Part shown: positions 1 to 6,386 of the stretch, one piece after another
Position numbering within the stretch: the first letter of the stretch is position 1
How the letters are laid out: every line of letters begins with the position of its first letter
Assembly (NCBI GenBank): GCA_965658355.1
Contig: CBFHRX010000053.1
Span: 1-7,141, forward strand
Direction of reading: 5' to 3'
Source of the DNA: UBA11891 sp965658355
Lineage (GTDB): Bacteria > Bacteroidota > Bacteroidia > Flavobacteriales > Flavobacteriaceae
Length of the DNA stretch: 7,141 nucleotides
Made by a program: the position numbers and the translations under genes
The notes under the pieces: generated by a model
Databases searched by the model: none
Told to the model about the DNA's origin: nothing
Seen by the model: only the letters and a program-made list of their open reading frames with translations

Positions 1-762
1 ATCCAGAGCCTGAACTATAGCGTCTTGCGCTCTATTGGCACCACTTGCATGACTGGACCCCATAATAGCAGTTCCACTATTGGTCAAGACCGTTTTGGCA
101 TCTCTCAGGTCAATGTTTTGTGTAAAATGTTGGGTAATCACTTCTGCAATCCCTTGAGCAGCAGTAGCCAATACTTCGTCGGCCTTAGCAAAACCTGCTT
201 TGAAGCCTAAATTCCCATAGACTTCTCTGAGCTTATTATTATTGATGACAATCAAGGAATCTACTGAAGATTTCATATTGTCCAAGCCCTTTTGGGCTTG
301 TTCCATTCTTATTTTACCCTCAAATTGGAAAGGCATGGTGACAATCCCTACAGTAAGAATATCCAATTCTTTGGCCATTTTTGCAATGATAGGGGCAGCA
401 CCAGTACCTGTTCCACCTCCCATACCTGCAGTGATAAAAATCATTTTGGTTTGCGTACTGAGAAGCGATTCTAATTCCTCTCCACTTTCTTTCGCTGCTA
501 AGGCTCCAATTTCGGGGTTGGCCCCTGCTCCAAGTCCTTCTGTCAAGGCTGCTCCCAATTGAATCTTAATGGGTACTGGGCTTTCGCTTAGAGCTTGAGC
601 ATCGGTATTGCTGACGACAAAATCAACTCCTTTAATTCCTTGCTTAAACATGTAGTTAATGGCATTACTACCGCCACCGCCAACACCTACTACCTTAATG
701 ACATTGCTTTTATTTTTGGGTAAATCGAAACTAAAATTGGCTTTGCTTTCTGATTGAATCAT
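1..762 (-). CDS. ftsZ: Cell division protein FtsZ, N-terminal part (3' end outside window)
   Basis: Tubulin-like GTPase that polymerises into the cytokinetic Z-ring. The reading frame is open for 254 codons from ATG at 762 down to base 1 and runs off the window edge, so the end of the GTPase domain and the C-terminal tail are not seen. Residues 21-34 carry the Rossmann-type start VIKVVGVGGGGSNA. The tubulin signature GGGTGTG lies at residues 115-121. The T7 loop NIDLRD at 216-221 keeps both aspartates needed for GTP hydrolysis, followed by AKTVLTNSGTAIMGS. The short N-terminal extension (about 20 residues) before the core looks like Bacteroidota FtsZ. The start lies 10 bp after the ftsA stop, with no obvious Shine-Dalgarno box in the gap, consistent with translation following from ftsA. 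Nothing is missing or substituted in the visible active-site elements. Confidence 0.97.
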   Translation of the reverse strand, partial: MIQSESKANFSFDLPKNKSNVIKVVGVGGGGSNAINYMFKQGIKGVDFVVSNTDAQALSESPVPIKIQLGAALTEGLGAGANPEIGALAAKESGEELESLLSTQTKMIFITAGMGGGTGTGAAPIIAKMAKELDILTVGIVTMPFQFEGKIRMEQAQKGLDNMKSSVDSLIVINNNKLREVYGNLGFKAGFAKADEVLATAAQGIAEVITQHFTQNIDLRDAKTVLTNSGTAIMGSSHASGANRAQDAIVQALD

Positions 763-772
763 GCTTATTCAC

Positions 773-2092
773 TTAGGCGTTATCTAAAAATTCTTTTAAA
801 CGATCTCCAAATCGTTCTATGATGGTTTTTCTTTCTTTATTCAGTTCAATCTGAGGAACTTCGTCAGCGCCTTCTTCTAGAACCAACCCATCAGATTCTT
901 CTTTGCTTTCTTCTTCCTCCAGTCTAAACGGGGAATCTTCTAGCGCTTTCATCAGCAACCCTACTGCAGTAGCATACATAGGACTTGTATGGTCTGTGGA
1001 GGTTTCTCCGGCTAAATGCTCACCAGGGTACCCTATTCGGGTATCCATCCCTGTGATATACTCAACAAGTTGCTTTAAATGCTTCAGCTGGCTCCCACCG
1101 CCTGTTAAGACAATCCCGGCGATCAGCTTCTTTTTCTGTACTGTATGCCCGTAATTTTTTATTTCTAAAAAGGCCTGTTCAATAATTTCTACAACCCGTG
1201 CATTGATGATTTTAGAAAGTGTTTTTAAAGATATTTCTTTGGGATCACGACCTGTGAGTCCAGGGATAGACACAATCTCAGTGTCTCTGTTTTCACCGGG
1301 CCAGGCAGATCCAAATTTAACCTTGAGCAATTCGGCTTGTTTTTCGATGATAGAACATCCTTCTTTTATGTCTTCAGTGATGATATTACCCCCAAATGGA
1401 ATTACGGCTGTATGCCGTATAATCCCGTCTTTAAAAATAGCAAGATCCGTAGTCCCCCCTCCAATATCAATTAAAGCTACTCCCGCTTCTTTTTCTTCTT
1501 GTGTTAAAACAGCATCGGAAGAGGCAAGAGGCTCTAAGGTGATATTGGCTAATTTCAGATTGGCACTTACCACACAACGGCCTATATTTTTGATGGAATG
1601 CACTTGTCCGACAACCACGTGGAAGTTGGCTTCTAAACGTCCTCCATACATTCCAATAGGTTCGCGTATCTCTGCTTGACCGTCTACTTTAAACTCTTGT
1701 GGTAAAACATGAATGATTTCTTCCCCTGGCAGCATAACAAGCTTGTAAACCTGCTGAATGAGCTGATCAATATCATCTTGATCAATCACCTTTTCAGGAT
1801 TCGATCGTGTAATATAATCACTGTGCTGTAGACTTCTTATGTGTTGCCCTGCTATCCCAACAACCACCTCTTCGATAGACTCTCCAGAAGCCACTTTCGC
1901 CTCTTCTACCGCTTGCTGAATGGATTGTATGGTTTGTGTTATATTGTTGACCACCCCTCGGTGAACACCTAAGCTTTTTGACTTTCCCAATCCGAGAATT
2001 TCAACTTTCCCAAATTCGTTTTCGCGCCCTACCATGGCGACTATCTTTGTGGTACCGATGTCTAATCCGACAGAAATTGAGTTTTGTTTCAT
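773..2092 (-). CDS. ftsA: Cell division protein FtsA
   Basis: Actin-like ATPase that tethers FtsZ filaments to the inner membrane and signals to later divisome proteins. The 439-residue product has the actin-fold elements in order: phosphate-1 loop DIGTTK at residues 10-15, the FtsA-specific 1C region with AGQHIRSLQHSDYITR (81-96), phosphate-2 loop DIGGGTTDL (209-217), and the adenosine-binding loop GIVLTGGGSQL (326-336). The C-terminus has a very acidic linker (13 Asp/Glu in residues 391-420) followed by a predicted amphipathic helix, TIIERFGDRLKEFLDN at 423-438, which fits the membrane-targeting sequence of the family. Length is normal (about 420-450). ATG at 2092 lies 6 bp after the ftsQ stop and the first conserved motif follows at once, so this start is secure. 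It lies just upstream of ftsZ, as in most dcw clusters. Confidence 0.97.
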   Translation of the reverse strand: MKQNSISVGLDIGTTKIVAMVGRENEFGKVEILGLGKSKSLGVHRGVVNNITQTIQSIQQAVEEAKVASGESIEEVVVGIAGQHIRSLQHSDYITRSNPEKVIDQDDIDQLIQQVYKLVMLPGEEIIHVLPQEFKVDGQAEIREPIGMYGGRLEANFHVVVGQVHSIKNIGRCVVSANLKLANITLEPLASSDAVLTQEEKEAGVALIDIGGGTTDLAIFKDGIIRHTAVIPFGGNIITEDIKEGCSIIEKQAELLKVKFGSAWPGENRDTEIVSIPGLTGRDPKEISLKTLSKIINARVVEIIEQAFLEIKNYGHTVQKKKLIAGIVLTGGGSQLKHLKQLVEYITGMDTRIGYPGEHLAGETSTDHTSPMYATAVGLLMKALEDSPFRLEEEESKEESDGLVLEEGADEVPQIELNKERKTIIERFGDRLKEFLDNA

Positions 2093-2098
2093 AGTCTC

Positions 2099-2809
2099 TT
2101 AATTTGTTGCCACTACCTGTCCTTGAAAAGCCAGGTTGACGCGCTTTGGAAGCGGTTCTATAGCATGGATTTTCTGATAGGCCAAAAAGGCTTTTAGTTT
2201 GTTTATTTTTTCAGTCATCTTTACGGCTTGCCCTAATACTACCTTGTAAGGCAGTTCAGAAAGCGTTAAAACATAGCCGGTTTTAGCTTTCTGCAATCGC
2301 AGGGTATTCTGTCTAAAATAGGTGTCTGCCTGAATGGTTTTTACCAATTTTAGCAATAGTGGGATTTCAGCTGCCTGAATTTCACCTTCCACCACAGGCA
2401 AGGAGTCTATTGTGACGGTTGGAAATGAAAAAAGATGCCCCTCCTGATCCAGAAAAAAAGAGCGTTCTCCAATCACCTGCATAAAAGGGATACGTTCTCG
2501 CACCTGTATTTCAAGTCTTCCATCAGGGTATGAAAAAGCTTGTGTCTCTGCTACTGCGGGGTTTTTTTCAACGACTAATTCCAGCATACTCAAATCTAAG
2601 CTATCTTTATACTGGTCTGCTTTTAACCCTTTTTTTTGTTTCAACATTTTATTAACGAGAGTGTCCGTCAAAAACAAGGGATTTTCTTTTGAAAAATGAA
2701 TATCAAGACGGGCCACTTTTCGCTTTTTATTTTGATGCCATGTGCTTATAGAAAGCCCAATAATAGCACTTAGCACTAGGACAAAAAACACATATTCTCT
2801 TTTCTTCAT
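2099..2809 (-). CDS. ftsQ: Cell division protein FtsQ/DivIB
   Basis: Bitopic inner-membrane divisome protein that scaffolds FtsB/FtsL and helps control septal wall synthesis. The 236-residue product has a short basic N-terminus (MKKRE), one hydrophobic helix at about residues 6-22, then a basic stop-transfer run (KKRK, 28-31) and a periplasmic domain. The stretch RIPFMQVIGERSFFLDQEG (106-124) matches the conserved FtsQ beta-domain core, in which a short strand and 'D-x-x-G' precede the central sheet. The POTRA-like region (about 33-105) is recognisable only by position and by the segment VVEKNPAVAETQAF. Sequence similarity in this family is always low, so the call rests on topology, the beta-domain motif and the slot between murC and ftsA. 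The protein is compact, as is usual in Bacteroidota. ATG at 2809 overlaps the murC stop by 4 bp (ATGA). Confidence 0.9.
   Translation of the reverse strand: MKKREYVFFVLVLSAIIGLSISTWHQNKKRKVARLDIHFSKENPLFLTDTLVNKMLKQKKGLKADQYKDSLDLSMLELVVEKNPAVAETQAFSYPDGRLEIQVRERIPFMQVIGERSFFLDQEGHLFSFPTVTIDSLPVVEGEIQAAEIPLLLKLVKTIQADTYFRQNTLRLQKAKTGYVLTLSELPYKVVLGQAVKMTEKINKLKAFLAYQKIHAIEPLPKRVNLAFQGQVVATN
2806..2809 (-). promoter_or_regulatory. ATGA stop/start overlap, murC to ftsQ
   Basis: The TGA that ends the MurC C-terminal frame (2808-2806) shares bases with the ftsQ ATG (2809-2807). No purine-rich ribosome site precedes it; the upstream bases are A/T-rich. The arrangement suggests ftsQ is translated by ribosomes that finish murC. 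If murC translation truly stopped at 3189, ribosomes would end 380 bases early and ftsQ would lose this coupling. Confidence 0.75.
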
Positions 2810-3201
2810 ACGGCAATTTTTTTGAATTCTGAAGCCATTGTTCCAATATCACCAGCGCCTAATAAGGCGACTACCCCAGCAGGAAGAGTTGACAGACACT
2901 CTTGGACTTTTTCTTTCTTTAAAAGCGCTTTGTGCGGATGGTTTATTTTGTCTAATAAAGCCTGTGAGGTTACTCCTTTAATGGGAAGTTCTCTTGCTGG
3001 ATATATCGGCATCAGATACACGCTATCAAAAAGACTGAGAGAATGGGCGAAATCTTCCAAAAAGTCTTGTGTTCTGCTATACAAATGAGGCTGAAAAATG
3101 ACCGTCTTATGAGCCGCTGCAAAACGCTCCTGAAGAGTGCTGTAAACAGCCTTTATTTCAGTAGGGTGATGTGCATAATCATCTCCGCTTAAAGATTCGC
3201 G
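2806..3201 (-). pseudogene. murC: MurC C-terminal domain, out of frame with the rest of murC
   Basis: This is the C-terminal amino-acid-binding domain of UDP-N-acetylmuramate--L-alanine ligase, about 131 codons from just after an in-frame TAA at 3204-3202 to TGA at 2808-2806. Visible family motifs in order: DDYAHHPTE (codons from 3183), VIFQPHLYSRT, IYPARELPIKGVTS and ALLGAGDIGTMA, ending normally at KKIAV. No ATG or GTG occurs in this frame before the conserved motifs. The first possible start, TTG at 3084, would cut off DDYAHHPTE, so this is not a convincing independent gene. It is the displaced 3' part of the murC that begins at 4127. With the N-terminal part it gives roughly 440 residues, a normal MurC length. 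The stop overlaps the ftsQ start by 4 bp, showing the original gene end is intact. Confidence 0.9.
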
Positions 3202-3211
3202 TTATGGCACT
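3189..3211 (-). other. Frameshift site within murC
   Basis: Window in which the murC reading frame must change. The upstream frame stays open until TAA at 3191-3189. The downstream frame is open only after its own TAA at 3204-3202. A single change must therefore fall at about 3203-3192, most simply one base lost between AAC (3203-3201) and GAA (3198-3196). Adding one base there gives 11 residues between the GIQRR(I) segment and DDYAHHP, close to the spacing usual in MurC proteins. The site is not a homopolymer run and has no X-XXY-YYZ slippery heptamer in the right phase. Confidence 0.8.
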
Positions 3212-4127
3212 TTCTAATTCTCCTTTGAATCCCTTTAAAGGTAGACAGAGCCTTGATTATGGACTCTTTTGGAATTCCAATCTGATGGGCCAGAGCTGCA
3301 GCCATCAACGAATTTTGCAAATTATGCTTGCCGATTACGGAAATGAAACAGGATGTTATTTCCTCTGAATCAAGATAAACATCAGCTTCATACCCGCCTT
3401 TGACAGGGGTTAGGGTATCCATCCAATAATCGCTTGAAGCCGGTTCTCCTACAGACACCCCACGGAAGGGAACTTTGGGCCCCAAAATAGGATGGTTCTT
3501 TACCTGATCTGCAAAACAACTAAAACTTTCTCTAAAGGCTTCGGCTGTGGTGTAAATATCTAAATGATCAGGATCAACAGTGGTTATAGCAGCATAATCA
3601 GGATTTAAATGCAAAAAAGAACGATCAAATTCGTCTGCTTCTACCAAGATATATTCAGTACCTGTTGACAAATAATTAGCGTTATACCCCTCTAAGATCC
3701 CACCTACAAATGCCGTGAATGAGTACTGAGCGGTATAGAATATATGGGTCAATATGGCTAAGGTGGTTGTTTTACCATGCGTACCAGCAACGGCTATACA
3801 CTTTTGGCTGTTGGCCAAATCGGCCAGTACTACCGCTCTTTTTTGAATCGTATATCCCCTGTCTTCAAAATAACGATACCACGGGTCGCTGTCGGTAATC
3901 GCAGCGGTGCAAACAATTGATGTGGATGCTGAAGTAACAAAATCAGGAAGAAACTCTGGGCTAAAGGCGTACAGTATCGCTATTGCCTCTTTTTCTAATT
4001 GCAGTGTCAACTCTGTCTTAACCCTGTCATAACCCGCTACCAAAGCCCCTTGCTTTTTGAAGTGCTTGGCAAGAGCTGAATTTCCAATCCCTCCTATTCC
4101 TAGAAAAAAGTAATGCTGCTGTTTCAT
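3189..4127 (-). CDS. murC: UDP-N-acetylmuramate--L-alanine ligase MurC, N-terminal and central domains (frameshifted)
   Basis: ATP-dependent cytoplasmic ligase that adds L-alanine to UDP-MurNAc, the first step of the stem peptide. The frame encodes 312 residues against about 450 for the family. It contains the N-terminal Rossmann loop FLGIGGIGNSALAKHF (8-23), the ATP-binding P-loop AVAGTHGKTTT (112-122), the catalytic acid region LVEADEFDRSFLHLNP (161-176), VDPDHLDIY (184-192) and GKHNLQNSLMAA (266-277). At TFKGIQRR (296-303), where the C-terminal domain should begin, the protein runs into about nine unrelated residues and stops at TAA 3191-3189. The rest of MurC follows in the -1 frame (2806-3201). 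The start ATG overlaps the murG stop by 4 bp. As written the product lacks the whole C-terminal domain and should be inactive. A sequence error is the likeliest cause. One oddity is Asn at residue 16 of the GGIG loop, where Met is usual. Confidence 0.93.
   Translation of the reverse strand: MKQQHYFFLGIGGIGNSALAKHFKKQGALVAGYDRVKTELTLQLEKEAIAILYAFSPEFLPDFVTSASTSIVCTAAITDSDPWYRYFEDRGYTIQKRAVVLADLANSQKCIAVAGTHGKTTTLAILTHIFYTAQYSFTAFVGGILEGYNANYLSTGTEYILVEADEFDRSFLHLNPDYAAITTVDPDHLDIYTTAEAFRESFSCFADQVKNHPILGPKVPFRGVSVGEPASSDYWMDTLTPVKGGYEADVYLDSEEITSCFISVIGKHNLQNSLMAAALAHQIGIPKESIIKALSTFKGIQRRIRKCHNANL
4124..4127 (-). promoter_or_regulatory. ATGA stop/start overlap, murG to murC
   Basis: The murG TGA (4126-4124) overlaps the murC ATG (4127-4125). 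There is no recognisable Shine-Dalgarno sequence upstream, so termination-reinitiation coupling is the likely means of murC translation. This is inferred from geometry only. Confidence 0.75.
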
Positions 4128-5212
4128 GCTACTAAAGATTCGATTTCATTGGCAATAGCAGCAACAGCATTGGGTTTAGCAAGTTGCTTTATATTCGTCC
4201 CCAGTCGAAAACGCATGACGCTATCTTCAGTTAATTCTTCGAAGTGACTGTCAAAATTTTTCTCAAGATCTTTTTCGGCAAGTACTTTAGCGGCGCCTTG
4301 TGCTTCTATGGCTTGTGCGTTTTTCATCTGATGGTCTTCTGCCACATTGGGGGACGGAATAAATAAAACTGCTTTCCCAACAAGAGCCAGCTCTGAAATG
4401 GTACTGGCCCCAGCTCTACTAATGATCAAATCTGCCGCCGCATAAAGCTGATCCATTTCTTTGATAAAGGGTCTAATAACACACTGTGGCGAAGCCTTTG
4501 ATTGGAATTGATCGTAATACAATTTTCCACATTGCCATATCAACTGCCAGCCTAGGCTTTCAAAAAGGGTCAGTTTCTCTGCCACAAGTTCATTTATCCG
4601 CTTGGCTCCAAGACTACCACCGAGTACAACAAGTGTTTTCTGCGTTGGATTTAAGCCAAAATGAGCCCTTGCCGTTTCGGCTTCAACAGTCAACTTTTCA
4701 AATTCCTTTCGTGTGGGATTCCCCGTTTGTATGATTTTTTGCGCAGGAAAAAAACGATCCATCTTTGGATAGCTTACCGCTATTGTGTTTACCAGTTTTC
4801 CTAATAATTTATTGGTTATTCCTGGGTACGAATTTTGTTCTTGAATCAAGGTTGGTACTTTAAAAAGACTCGCCACAAATACTAATGGCCCACTTGCAAA
4901 GCCACCAGTGCCTACAACTATTTGGGGGCGAAACCGAATCATATACCAAAATGATTGCAATACGCTAATCGCTAATTTGAACGGAAAAAATACATTTCTG
5001 AAGGCACGTGTGCGATGAAGCCCCTCTATCCAAAGTCCGCTGATAGAGTAGCCCGCTTGGGGCACTTTCTCCATTTCCATTTTCCCATAAGCACCCACAA
5101 AGCGAATCGATATAGTGGGATGGCGCTCCTTGAGCTCATCCGCAATCGATAGTGCTGGATAGATATGTCCACCAGTTCCTCCGCCCGATATGATGATACT
5201 ATTCAATTTCAC
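4124..5212 (-). CDS. murG: UDP-GlcNAc:lipid I N-acetylglucosaminyltransferase MurG
   Basis: Peripheral GT-B glycosyltransferase on the cytoplasmic membrane face that transfers GlcNAc to undecaprenyl-PP-MurNAc-pentapeptide (lipid I), giving lipid II. The 362-residue protein has all family landmarks: first glycine loop GGGTGGHIYPALSIA (10-24), second glycine loop GTGGFASGP (101-109), IQEQNSYPG (123-131), TGNPTRKEF (163-171), and in the C-terminal UDP-GlcNAc-binding half VVLGGSLGAKRINE (195-208), ISRAGASTISEL (264-275) and VAEDHQMKNA (290-299). A hydrophobic and basic patch around 70-95 (FRNVFFPFKLAI) fits the membrane association site. The start is GTG at 5212. An in-frame TAA lies directly upstream (5215-5213), and the next candidate, TTG at 5206, is weaker, so GTG is preferred. 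It overlaps ftsW by 14 bp and its TGA overlaps the murC ATG. Confidence 0.97.
   Translation of the reverse strand: MKLNSIIISGGGTGGHIYPALSIADELKERHPTISIRFVGAYGKMEMEKVPQAGYSISGLWIEGLHRTRAFRNVFFPFKLAISVLQSFWYMIRFRPQIVVGTGGFASGPLVFVASLFKVPTLIQEQNSYPGITNKLLGKLVNTIAVSYPKMDRFFPAQKIIQTGNPTRKEFEKLTVEAETARAHFGLNPTQKTLVVLGGSLGAKRINELVAEKLTLFESLGWQLIWQCGKLYYDQFQSKASPQCVIRPFIKEMDQLYAAADLIISRAGASTISELALVGKAVLFIPSPNVAEDHQMKNAQAIEAQGAAKVLAEKDLEKNFDSHFEELTEDSVMRFRLGTNIKQLAKPNAVAAIANEIESLVA
5199..5212 (-). promoter_or_regulatory. 14-bp overlap, ftsW end with murG GTG start
   Basis: The murG GTG at 5212-5210 lies inside the last codons of ftsW, which stops at TAG 5201-5199. The in-frame TAA at 5215-5213 rules out any longer murG. 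The overlap is deeper than the two ATGA junctions downstream and uses a weaker start codon, which may lower MurG output relative to its neighbours (inference). Confidence 0.65.
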
Positions 5213-6383
5213 TTAATTCAGCTAAAGGGTTATCAGAAGGCGTGTCTGTCGATTTTATATTGACACTTACACTCAGCAAAATGCCTAGGGCAATACACGT
5301 CATCCAGGCAGAGGTTCCACCACTGCTTATAAGAGGGAGCGTTTGCCCGGTTACGGGAAGCACTTGCAGGGCAACGCCCATGTTTATTAAAGCCTGAAAT
5401 ACGATAGGCAATCCCATGGCTACGGCAAGAAGTTTTCCAAAACTATCGGTCGTTTTGTATGCCACTACGACAACTCGAAATAGTAAAACCAAATACAGAA
5501 ACAACAACATACAACCGCCAATAAGGCCATATTCTTCAATTATAATCGCATAGATAAAATCTGAAGAACTTTGCGGCAGGAAGTTTTTCATAACACTCTT
5601 ACCAGCCCCTACACCTAGTAAACCACCTGAGGCAACGGCTATTTTAGCGCGTTCAATTTGATAGTTCCCACTTGCATCATCAGAAGCGTTGAAATTTTCA
5701 ATTCTGTTGACCCAGGTATCTACACGATTGGGGATGGCATCAGGAAATGCTTTTACCGCTAGGATAAAAATTAAAAAACCAACAATACCACTAAGGGCAA
5801 TCCCGGTTAAATATTGGTAAGGGTGCCTGCCCAGAAAGGCCAGTAAAAAAGCCATTACAAACAACAGTGCTGCGGTTGAAAAGTTAGAGGGCAAAATGAG
5901 AAATACAAAACTAAAAATAGGCAGCCACAGGAGAAGGAATGCACGTCCAAACGGCTGTTTCTGGTCTTCATTTTTAGATAAGTAATAGGCTACATAGGTC
6001 AACAATGAAACAAAAGCTAGGGTAGACGTCTGAAAACTCAAGCCCAGTATAGGGATTCGAATCCAGCGGCTTGCATTAGCCCCCGCAATTACGGTTCCTT
6101 GAGAAGCGGTATATATCAGCAGCAAGAATACCAAAGGAAGAGACAATATAGAAAGGCCTTTAAAATAGCTGTAGGGGATTTTATGCACCAAAAACATTAA
6201 GAAAAAACCAAAAATCAAAATAATAGAATGCTTGATCAAGTAACCTGTAGGGGTTCCCACTCCTACTACGTAGGACAAGTTGCTACTCGCACTAAAAACA
6301 GGCAAAAAAGAAAATATAGCCAGTAAGGTGACCACTCCCCACAATACTTTATCGCCTTTAAAATGTTTGAATACCCCTTTCAT
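5199..6383 (-). CDS. ftsW: Septal peptidoglycan glycosyltransferase FtsW (SEDS family)
   Basis: Polytopic membrane enzyme that polymerises lipid II at the division site together with a class B penicillin-binding protein. The 394-residue product has about ten hydrophobic segments (for example about 13-31, 48-66, 77-92, 148-164, 168-184, 193-211, 284-305, 317-335, 356-375). SEDS motifs are present: GANASRWIRI (101-110), LPSNFSTAALLF (164-175), the RAKIAVASGGLLGVGAGKS stretch (245-263), and PQSSSDFIYAIIIEEYG (270-286) in the large periplasmic loop, whose Asp275 aligns with the conserved SEDS catalytic aspartate. GQTLPLISSGGTS (346-358) is the C-terminal signature. RodA is the main alternative, but the position between murD and murG argues for FtsW. 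ATG at 6383 lies 3 bp after the murD stop; TAG at 5201-5199 lies inside murG. Confidence 0.95.
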   Translation of the reverse strand: MKGVFKHFKGDKVLWGVVTLLAIFSFLPVFSASSNLSYVVGVGTPTGYLIKHSIILIFGFFLMFLVHKIPYSYFKGLSILSLPLVFLLLIYTASQGTVIAGANASRWIRIPILGLSFQTSTLAFVSLLTYVAYYLSKNEDQKQPFGRAFLLLWLPIFSFVFLILPSNFSTAALLFVMAFLLAFLGRHPYQYLTGIALSGIVGFLIFILAVKAFPDAIPNRVDTWVNRIENFNASDDASGNYQIERAKIAVASGGLLGVGAGKSVMKNFLPQSSSDFIYAIIIEEYGLIGGCMLLFLYLVLLFRVVVVAYKTTDSFGKLLAVAMGLPIVFQALINMGVALQVLPVTGQTLPLISSGGTSAWMTCIALGILLSVSVNIKSTDTPSDNPLAELSEIE

Positions 6384-6386
6384 GAT

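Noticed and set aside
242..562. Plus-strand open frame of 106 codons opposite ftsZ
   Set aside because: Shadow of the FtsZ GTPase core; its proline-rich run is the complement of the GGGTGTG signature.
763..772. Promoter or terminator between ftsA and ftsZ
   Set aside because: The gap is only 10 bases and shows no inverted repeat or promoter element.
1203..1679. Plus-strand open frame of 158 codons opposite ftsA
   Set aside because: It is the antisense shadow of conserved FtsA core motifs, with no recognisable domain.
3188..3197. CTT-TAA-G at the end of the upstream murC frame, resembling the CTT-TGA +1 recoding site of prfB
   Set aside because: A +1 shift there leads to AAG CGG AGA TGA and ends after three codons; the MurC C-terminal domain is in the -1 frame, and there is no internal Shine-Dalgarno-like box.
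3189..3205. Possible programmed -1 frameshift in murC
   Set aside because: No slippery heptamer in the right phase, no A-run, and no clear stem-loop downstream that I can see; programmed shifting is not known for murC.
3190..4142. Ten-base match CGAATCTTTA just before the murC start (4142-4133) and at the murC break (3199-3190), as a possible recombination scar
   Set aside because: Ten bases is short, the upstream copy is simply the coding end of murG (Glu-Ser-Leu), and nothing else around the two copies matches.
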